From: Cervus elaphus
Taxonomy: Eukaryota; Chordata; Mammalia; Artiodactyla; Cervidae
Assembly: GCF_910594005.1 (NCBI RefSeq)
Contig: NC_057835.1
Location: 50,864,001-50,928,000, forward strand
DNA length: 64,000 bases
Direction: 5' to 3'
Shown here: piece by piece, positions 57,982-64,000 of the stretch
How positions within the stretch are numbered: the stretch's first letter is position 1
Layout of the letters: the number at the start of each line of letters is the position of its first letter
Position numbers and translations under genes: made by a program
Notes under the pieces: generated by a model
Databases searched by the model: none
Told to the model about the DNA's origin: nothing
What the model saw: the letters and a program-made list of their open reading frames with translations, nothing else

Positions 57982-58171
57982 TTGCTCAGTTGTGTCCAAC
58001 TTTTTGCAGTCCTATGGACTGTATAGCCCACCAGGCTCCTCTGATCATGGGATTCTCCAGGCAAGAATACTGGAGTGGTTATTCATCCCCTTCTCCAGGG
58101 TATCTTCCTGACCCAAGGATTGAACCTAGGTCTCCCTCATTGCAGGCAGATTCTTTACCATCTGAGCCACA
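57982..58171 (-). mobile_element. Bov-tA SINE
   Basis: Minus-strand copy: TTGCTCAGTTGTGTCCAACT, GCAAGAATACTGGAGTGGTT, TTGAACCTAGGTCTCCCTCA and CTTTACCATCTGAGCCACA. It is only 100 bp beyond the previous minus copy. An 18-bp tandem duplication (GAGAAAATGAAAATTGGT type) precedes it at about 57947-57981. Confidence 0.92.
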
Positions 58172-58273
58172 AGACTACAGACAGGCAAATGAAATTGGGA
58201 ATTTTCAGCTTTTCGCTGAAAGGAAGCATTTCACAGCTTCTTTGAAGCATTGCCAGCAGCATCACTCTTGTGC

Positions 58274-58418
58274 GTCCCTGGGTTGGGAAGATCCCCTGGA
58301 GAAGGGAAAGGCTACCCACTCCAGTACTTTGGCCTGGAGAATTCCATGGACTGTACAGTCCATGTGGTCACAAAGAGTCTAACACAGCTGAGCAAGTTTC
58401 ATTTCACTTCACGTCACT
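58274..58418 (+). mobile_element. Bov-A2-type SINE, 5'-truncated
   Basis: Plus-strand copy lacking the head: GTCCCTGGGTTGGGAAGATC, AGGGAAAGGCTACCCACTCC, GAGAATTCCATGGACTGTAC and ACAAAGAGTCTAACACAGCT. The ATTCCATGGACTGTA variant is shared with the insertion at 11569, which suggests the same subfamily. It lies head-on to the two minus copies before it. Confidence 0.9.
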
Positions 58419-59060
58419 TACTCTTGTGCTTAGGGGTTATTATTATGTAAAATAAGGGTTACTTGAAAAAAATCACTGTCTTTGATAGTGGATTCTGTTT
58501 TTGTATCCACTTTGATCATCTCTGCCTTAAAGTGTAATAATTTTACTCTATTAACATTTAATATAGGTTTTTATATAGTCAGATATTGGTTAACCATTTT
58601 ACTAATAGTTTTTCCGTTTGTTCCTCTTTGCTTTGGTACCCTGTTTTCTTTCTCATGTCTTATTTGAGATGATTTAAATATTTTAAAAAATTCCGTTCTA
58701 ATGTATCAATTCCTTTTTTTACCTATATTGCTTTGTACCTTTCTACCAGTGGCTCCAGGGATTAAAATATAAACTTTAACTTTTCAAAGTCTAATTGCAA
58801 TAAGTATTCTATCACCCCAAATAAAATGTAGGAAATTTGTTTATTCCCTCCACTTGAAACCTTTTGTCCCAAGGTTGTCAAATGTAGCAAGTTTAATGTA
58901 TTACAACTCCCAAAAGAAAATATAAATTTTACTTTAAGTAATTCTATGAAATTTAAATAATATTAGAATGAACATGTTTCTCAATATTTACATAGATTTG
59001 TCACCCCTGAGACATTTTCTCCTTCTATGAAGATCAAAAGTTCCTTATTTTCATTTTCCT

Positions 59061-59272
59061 TGGATTTTCCCTGATGGTTCAGACGGTAAAGCGTCTCTCT
59101 ACAATGTGGGAGATCTGAGTTCAATCCCTGGGTCGGGAAGATTCCCTGGAGAAAGAAATGGCAACCCACTCCAGTACTGTTGCCTAGAAAATCCCATGGA
59201 TGGAGGAGCTTGGTGCAGGCTACTGTCCATGGGGTTGCAGAGAGTCGGGCACGACTGAACTTCACCACTTTC
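59061..59272 (+). mobile_element. Bov-tA SINE inside old L1
   Basis: Plus-strand copy: ATTTTCCCTGATGGTTCAGA head, TTCAATCCCTGGGTCGGGAA, ATGGCAACCCACTCCAGTAC and GAGAGTCGGGCACGACTGAA. The 12-bp perfect target-site duplication TTTCATTTTCCT lies at 59049-59060 and 59273-59284. Confidence 0.96.
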
Positions 59273-60264
59273 TTTCATTTTCCTCAGACTAAAGATCTTT
59301 TGTTATCTGTTCTACTGTCAATCTGCTATTGACAACTTGTCTAATTTTCTATTATTTGAAAATGTGTTTATTTTGCCTTAATTATGGATAAGATAATTAT
59401 GAATGGATATTTTGGAAGCTAAACATTTCTGAGTTGACAGGTTTTTTTTCTGTCAAAAAAAAAGCTGATCTGTCTTCTGACTTACATAGTTTCAAATGAG
59501 AAATCTTCAATCATTTGAATCATTCTTCCTCCTATAGTTGTTTTTCCCCAGGATTCTTCTAAGAATTTTTTTTTATCTTTAATTTTAATCAGGTTCAGTA
59601 TAAATTGTATCAGGTTCAGTATAAGTGTATAAATTGGCTTCTTTTCATTCATCCTTTTTGGGGTACACTAAGTTTTTTGATGTTGTAAATATATGTCTGC
59701 CATTAAACTTTGGAAGTTTTTGGCCACTGTATATTTGACTATTTTTTCTGCTCTTTACTTTCTCGTCTTTCTAAGCACATGTATAACTTTTGCAATTAAG
59801 CACATGTATAACTTTTGATATTATTCCACTGGCACTTTAAACTCTGCTTACATTTTCAATATTTTTCTTCTTTTATTTCAAATTACATAACTTGTAATGA
59901 TCTCTTGTCAAGTTTACTGACAAGACTCTTCAGCACTTTTGTTATCTCATGAAGGCCATGAGATATGAATCATGAATCCTATGAATTTTTAATTCAAGGC
60001 AGAATATATTTCATTCCTAAAATTTCCATTGGGCACTTTTTTCCTCACATCTTCTGTTTCTCTGCACTGAGTTTTTAGTATTTCACTTATTACCAACATA
60101 CTTTTTTCATCTAAAAACTGAAAAAGTTTTATCAGCTGCTTTAAAGTCCTCTGATAATTCCAACATCTAGTTCATCTTGCATATGGCCTTATTCATTTTT
60201 CTCTTCCTTTCAGGACACTTTACATTTTCCTGATTCTTTGTGAGGGGAATAATACTGTATTGTT

Positions 60265-60425
60265 TCACAATATTTTACAGCACAGAGAACTATATCCAAT
60301 ATCTTGTAATAATCTATAATAAAAAAGATTCTGAAAAGATACATATAACTGAATCACTTCACTGTGCATGTGAAAGTAATACAATATAGTAATACTTCAA
60401 CTGTATTTCTATTGAAACACCCCAT
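60265..60425 (+). mobile_element. L1 3'-end fragment
   Basis: CAGCACAGAGAACTATATCC, AATATCTTGTAATAATCTAT, ATAACTGAATCACTTCACTG and ATAGTAATACTTCAACTGTA are the end of the artiodactyl L1 3' UTR on the plus strand. It lies within the old minus-strand L1. Confidence 0.82.
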
Positions 60426-61276
60426 ATTCAGTAAATATCTCACTTGAGCTATTGTAATTTTCTCTCTTAGACGTTCATCTTGATGCTGTATACAGCCTCC
60501 ATATTTCCATTTACTGTCTGTTTTCCTTTAAATACTATAATATGATTACAATAGCTGTTCAATGCTTTTGTCTACTAATTTTTTCTTTGCTATTATTCTT
60601 ATCTGCTTCTAAAAACTGATTTTTGCCACCCTGTTATAGGTCAAATTCTCCTACTTCTAGAATGGCTGATAATCTTTCACTGGATGCTGAGCACTGTGAA
60701 TTTTTAAGGTTACTTTTCCAGATGACTTTGTTCTGAGAAACTGTTAAGTACTTTCTTTTTGATTTGATCTTCTGAGGCTAATTTTAATTTCTAAGCTTTG
60801 CTTGTGTGGGTCTCAAGTAGAATTTACTTTTGGGACATTTTAGTATTAACTATAAGAACCAACCCTTCTACAGTTTCCACTAAATTTTCCAATTGACCAT
60901 GAAGAAATTTCCATTCTGACTGATGGGGACTTAAATGATTCTCAGTCCTGCATGAGATCTGAGAACAATTCAACTCACAGAATGCCAGTTATATTGTCTT
61001 ATGGATTTCTGCCACACATATATGCATGTTTGTATTCCAGAAATCATAGAAAATTTTTTTCATGATTCCCTCCTCCCTAAAACTATGCCACACAACTTTC
61101 CACTAGCTTAGACTTGATGACTTCTTCTCAGTTTCCAGACTTCCCAACTCAGCAAGACTGCTAATTTCTACTTAGGATTCCAATTTCCTGTTCCACAACC
61201 TAGAATGTGTCTCTAGTCAGGGTAATGTGATCTTAAGTTTTACTTCATTTCTTCAAAGTTTTACTTCATTACTTCA

Positions 61277-61660
61277 AAGAGAAATATTGTATAACATCCC
61301 ATATATGTGGAATCTAAAAAGAAATGATACAAATCAGCTTACTTACAAAACGGAAAGAAACTCACAGACTTAGAAAATGAATTTATGGTTGCCAGGGGAG
61401 AAGGGATAGTTAGGGAGTTTGGGAAGGTTGTGTACACACTGCTATATTCAAAATAGATAACCAACAAGGACCTATTGTATTGCACATGGAAATCTACTCC
61501 ATGTTATGTGCCAGCCTGAATGGGAGAGCGGTCTGGAGGAGAATGGATACATGTCTAACTATGGCTGAGTTCCTTCACTGTTCATCTGAAATTACCACAA
61601 CATTGTTAATCGACTTGACCTCGAAACAAAGTAAAAACTTTAAAGTTTGAAAAAAATAAC
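61277..61660 (+). mobile_element. L1 3' UTR with A-tail
   Basis: Plus-strand L1 end: CCCATATATGTGGAATCTAA, CTCACAGACTTAGAAAATGA, TTATGGTTGCCAGGGGAGAA, ACCAACAAGGACCTATTGTA and TTCACTGTTCATCTGAAATT, then an A-rich tail. TAAGTTTTACTTCATTTCT (61234-61252) and TAAGTTCTACCTCATTTCT (61661-61679) look like a target-site duplication, with a further local tandem copy before the element. Confidence 0.9.
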
Positions 61661-61679
61661 TAAGTTCTACCTCATTTCT

Positions 61680-62535
61680 CTCTTTCTTTCAGAGATTGAA
61701 GTCCTACACTGCTTGTGTTTCAAAGTCTGAAAAGAATTATTTTATATGTTTTGTCCAAGTTTCCTCTTTCTATAAAGTGGGAAGTTGAATAGGATCCCTG
61801 TCCCTTTGTTGTCCCTTTAGAGTTTTTAACATTTACTGCAGAAGATGAGAGATGATGCAAACGTGATGACATCACAAGGAGAGAGAGTGTGCTGAGATGT
61901 TACAAACCCCGTACTTGATCATTAGTATCGCATCTCATTCAAATTGCAAAACAGAAGGATAATTGCTCAAATACATTGGTTGACTAATTTCCTGGTATAT
62001 TTTTACTTAAAAGATTAGTAACAAAGAGCACAAACTCCAAGGACCTTCACGTTTGGTTAGGAGAAGAGCTTCTTACCAATATGATGCCAGAAAAAGAAAC
62101 TTTAAGATATCTATCATCATACCTAATAAATAAGATAGATGGCATTCAGTATATACCCTTGATTATCTAATGGCTGAGGGGTCAATAATTAATTAATTTT
62201 ATTTCCTACCTTATAACTTACTGTAACTCCAGATACAAGATTTCATTTAAGGAAGAAAATATAGAATTTCTATCTAATATCCAAATATAAGACCCCAGTT
62301 CCACCATGCCAAAAAAAAAGAAAAAAATTCTTCAGGCCTTTTTCAAGAGCCTAACATGCTTTATAAGATAAATGTGAACAAATGTGAGCAGTTTCATTCA
62401 CACATACAAATATAAAGGTAACACCAGCTAAAATATTATAATGCTTCTTGTTATTGTAAAGGATCATATTATAAATTTATTGGATAGCCCTATGCCCACA
62501 TAAAACTTAAAATGCATGACTTTTAGAGGGTTATT
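61680..62535. other. unassigned sequence
   Basis: AT-rich. No gene or named repeat. Confidence 0.45.
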
Positions 62536-62538
62536 GAA

Positions 62539-62803
62539 GCTTCCCTTGTGCCTCAGATGTTAAAGAATCTGCCTGCAATGCAATACTTTGGCCACCTGAT
62601 GCGAAGAGCAGACTCATTGGAAAAGACTGAAGCTGGGAAAGACCAAGAGCAGGAGGAGAAGAGGGTGACAGAGGATGAGATGGTAGATAGTATCAATGGA
62701 CTTGAGTTTGAGCAAACTCTGGGAGATAGTGAAGGACAGGGAAGCCTGGCATGCTGCAACCCATGGGATCACAAAGAGTTAGAGATGACTTAGTGACTGA
62801 ACA
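62539..62803 (+). mobile_element. chimera: Bov-tA head joined to BovB 3' end
   Basis: 62539-62581 is a tRNA-like Bov-tA head (CTTCCCTTGTGCCTCAGATG, GAATCTGCCTGCAATG). From 62581 it changes to BovB 3' sequence: ATACTTTGGCCACCTGATGC, GCAGACTCATTGGAAAAGAC, GAGTTTGAGCAAACTCTGGG and ACAGGGAAGCCTGGCATGCT, ending before an A-run at 62806. CAAT is shared by both parents at the joint. It could be a known SINE2-type family member or a one-off template switch. Confidence 0.85.
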
Positions 62804-62834
62804 TCAAAAAAAGAGTGATACAGAGCTATTTTAT

Positions 62835-62964
62835 GGAGAAGGAAATGGCAACCCACTCTGGTGTTCTTGCCTGGAGAGTCCTGGGGACAGCGGAGCCTGG
62901 TGGGCTGCCGTCTATGGGGTCGCACAGAGTCGGACACGACTGAAGCGACTTAGCAGCAGCAGCA
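62835..62964 (+). mobile_element. young Bov-tA SINE, 5'-truncated
   Basis: GAGAAGGAAATGGCAACCCA, GTTCTTGCCTGGAGAGTCCT, GGGCTGCCGTCTATGGGGTC and CACAGAGTCGGACACGACTG, ending in CAGCAGCAGCA. The preserved CpGs (CCGTC, GTCGCA, GTCGGACACGACT, AAGCGAC) suggest a young copy. The tRNA head is missing. Confidence 0.92.
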
Positions 62965-63051
62965 CCAGTAGAACTATGTTAATCTTTATATTTTGCATGG
63001 ACTTTGGGATTATTACCAATTTTTAAAATGTTTAAAGTCAGCTTACGTCAG

Positions 63052-63440
63052 ATATTAGCAAACCGTGGCTCACAGACCAAATACGGTCCACTCTCTTTGT
63101 ATATAATACCTTCCGTCAGTGCAGTTCAGTTGCTCAGTCGTGTCTGACTCTTTGTGACCCCATGGACTGCAGCACGCCAGGCTTCCCTGTCTATCACCAA
63201 CTGCCAGAGCCTGCTCAGACTGATGTCCATAGAGTCGGTGATGCCATCCAACCATCTCATCCTCTGTCATCCTCTTCTCCTCCTGCCTTCAATCTTTCCC
63301 AGCATCAGGGTCTTTTTCAATAATACCTTATTGGAAAGTATTCGCTCCCATTTGTTTATGTATCTTTGGGTGCTTTTATACTACAATAGTAGTTGTAACA
63401 AAAACTGTAAAGCTTACAAAGGTTAAAATATTCACTGAAC
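63052..63440. mobile_element. old hAT-type (MER) element, split by BovB piece
   Basis: GATATTAGCAAACCGTGGCT, CAGACCAAATACGGTCCACT and, after the interruption, ACCTTATTGGAAAGTATTCG and CATTTGTTTATGTATCTTTG follow the order of a widespread old hAT-type MITE. Family name not assigned. Confidence 0.55.
63113..63319 (-). mobile_element. BovB 3' end, 5'-truncated insertion
   Basis: Only the last ~207 bp of BovB in minus orientation: plus-strand GCAGTTCAGTTGCTCAGTCG, GACTGCAGCACGCCAGGCTT, GATGCCATCCAACCATCTCA and TTTCCCAGCATCAGGGTC. The 10-bp perfect target-site duplication ATAATACCTT lies at 63103-63112 and 63320-63329. Confidence 0.95.
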
Positions 63441-63715
63441 AGGAAAATAGTGTATATGGTAGTACAAGGAAGATATTAGAAAACAGGAAAGAAATGGTGG
63501 GAAATGAGTTGAAAGAGGTGGAAGAGAAGTGTGAAGAGTATTGTGTCCACATGACTACTGTACATGTTACTCTTTGATCCATTTATAGTTAAAAATTTAA
63601 AGATAATTTTTAGCATCTGGAAGAGAATCTAGAGAGCATTTAGACTTTTAGTAAACTCCCCCCAATCCCACTGACTTGTAGTGCGAAATGTGATTGCAAT
63701 CATTTCTGTACCAGA
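63440..63715. other. unassigned sequence
   Basis: No gene or named repeat seen. Confidence 0.4.
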
Positions 63716-63729
63716 TTAACATAAGGCCA

Positions 63730-63939
63730 GGGATTCCCTGGTGGCTCAGATGGTAAAGAATCCGCCTGCAATGTGGGAGACCTGGATTTGATCCCTGGGT
63801 TGGGAAGATCCCCTGGAGGAGGGCATGGCAACCCACTCCAGTATTCTTGCCTGGACAGTCCCCATGGACAGAGGAGCCTGGCGGGCTGCACTCCATGGGG
63901 TTGCAAAGAGTCGGACACATCTGAGTGACTAAGCATACA
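63730..63939 (+). mobile_element. Bov-tA SINE
   Basis: Full-length plus-strand copy: GGATTCCCTGGTGGCTCAGA, AGAATCCGCCTGCAATGTGG, ATCCCCTGGAGGAGGGCATG, AACCCACTCCAGTATTCTTG and GCAAAGAGTCGGACACATCT. The 13-bp perfect target-site duplication TAACATAAGGCCA lies at 63717-63729 and 63940-63952. Little decay; probably recent. Confidence 0.97.
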
Positions 63940-64000
63940 TAACATAAGGCCAAGATGAAATAAAGAGTGTACGTGAAAATGTTTTCTAAACTCTAGTATT

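Larger units (their letters stand above)
58480..60960 (-). mobile_element. old L1 (L1M/HAL1-type), fragmented
   Basis: Minus-strand old L1 sequence. Plus-strand landmarks are ACCAGTGGCTCCAGGGATTA, AATGTGTTTATTTTGCCTTA, CTGAGTTGACAGGTTTTTTT, TCTTCTGACTTACATAGTTT, TTTGGGGTACACTAAGTTTT and TCTTCACATCTTCTGTTTC-like text near 60050. All frames are broken. A Bov-tA (59061) and a younger L1 end (60265) interrupt it. Confidence 0.65.

Noticed and set aside
1..64000. Search for CRISPR arrays, bacterial operons, riboswitches or phage genes
   Set aside because: No regularly spaced repeats and no dense coding. The repeat families are vertebrate, so bacterial feature types do not apply.
1..64000. Search for endogenous retrovirus genes or LTR pairs
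   Set aside because: I saw no primer-binding site, no gag/pol-like frame and no paired long terminal repeats. The CpG-rich patch at 31.3 kb was considered as a solo LTR, but no ends or duplication were found.

Overview
This window is nuclear DNA from a ruminant, most likely a bovid such as cattle, sheep or goat. The evidence is the repeat content: about twenty Bov-tA/BOV-A2 tRNA-derived SINE copies, three BovB (RTE-type) LINE pieces, several CHR-2-type cetartiodactyl SINEs and young ruminant-type L1 3' ends. Older mammalian repeats (L2, MIR, old L1, hAT and mariner MITEs) lie between and beneath them. I cannot separate cattle from sheep or goat by eye. The DNA is AT-rich, and I recognise no host protein-coding exon, rRNA, tRNA, CRISPR array or endogenous retrovirus. 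It reads as an intergenic stretch or the inside of a very large intron.

Layout. 1-10.7 kb is mostly unassigned AT-rich sequence with L2/MIR relics, one mariner MITE and two G-quadruplex-type tracts. 10.7-11.9 kb holds an L1 and a MIR, each split by a SINE. 12-22.4 kb is mostly single-copy, with a good L2 copy at 14.1-15.0 kb and a possible minus-strand exon near 18.45 kb. 22.4-31 kb has L1, Bov-tA, CHR-2 and MIR copies and an old L1 split by a SINE. 31.0-31.7 kb is the one clearly CpG-rich patch. 32-41 kb is largely unique with old L1 and L2 relics. 41-46 kb holds a mariner hairpin MITE, an L2, an (AT)n tract and an old L1 that has received a short near-copy of the L2. 46.8-49.3 kb is a 5'-truncated BovB next to an L1. 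51.5-53 kb is a SINE, a young L1 and a CHR-2 SINE in a row. 54.7-61.7 kb has further SINEs, an old L1 carrying nested insertions and an L1 3' end. 62.5-63.95 kb is a dense cluster with a SINE-BovB chimera, an inverted BovB pair and a SINE with a 13-bp perfect target-site duplication.

The only recognisable coding sequence belongs to retrotransposons: the BovB reverse-transcriptase region (decayed, with compensating frameshifts and CGA-to-TGA stops) and the C-terminal end of L1 ORF2p. I found no new multi-gene system. The best leads are a templated insertion at 43.3 kb, the mariner hairpins as possible microRNA precursors, the SINE-BovB chimera, the CpG-rich patch at 31.3 kb and two splice-donor-bearing candidate exons. 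No alignment or repeat search could be run. Family names rest on recognised sequence, and boundaries are approximate unless a target-site duplication fixes them.
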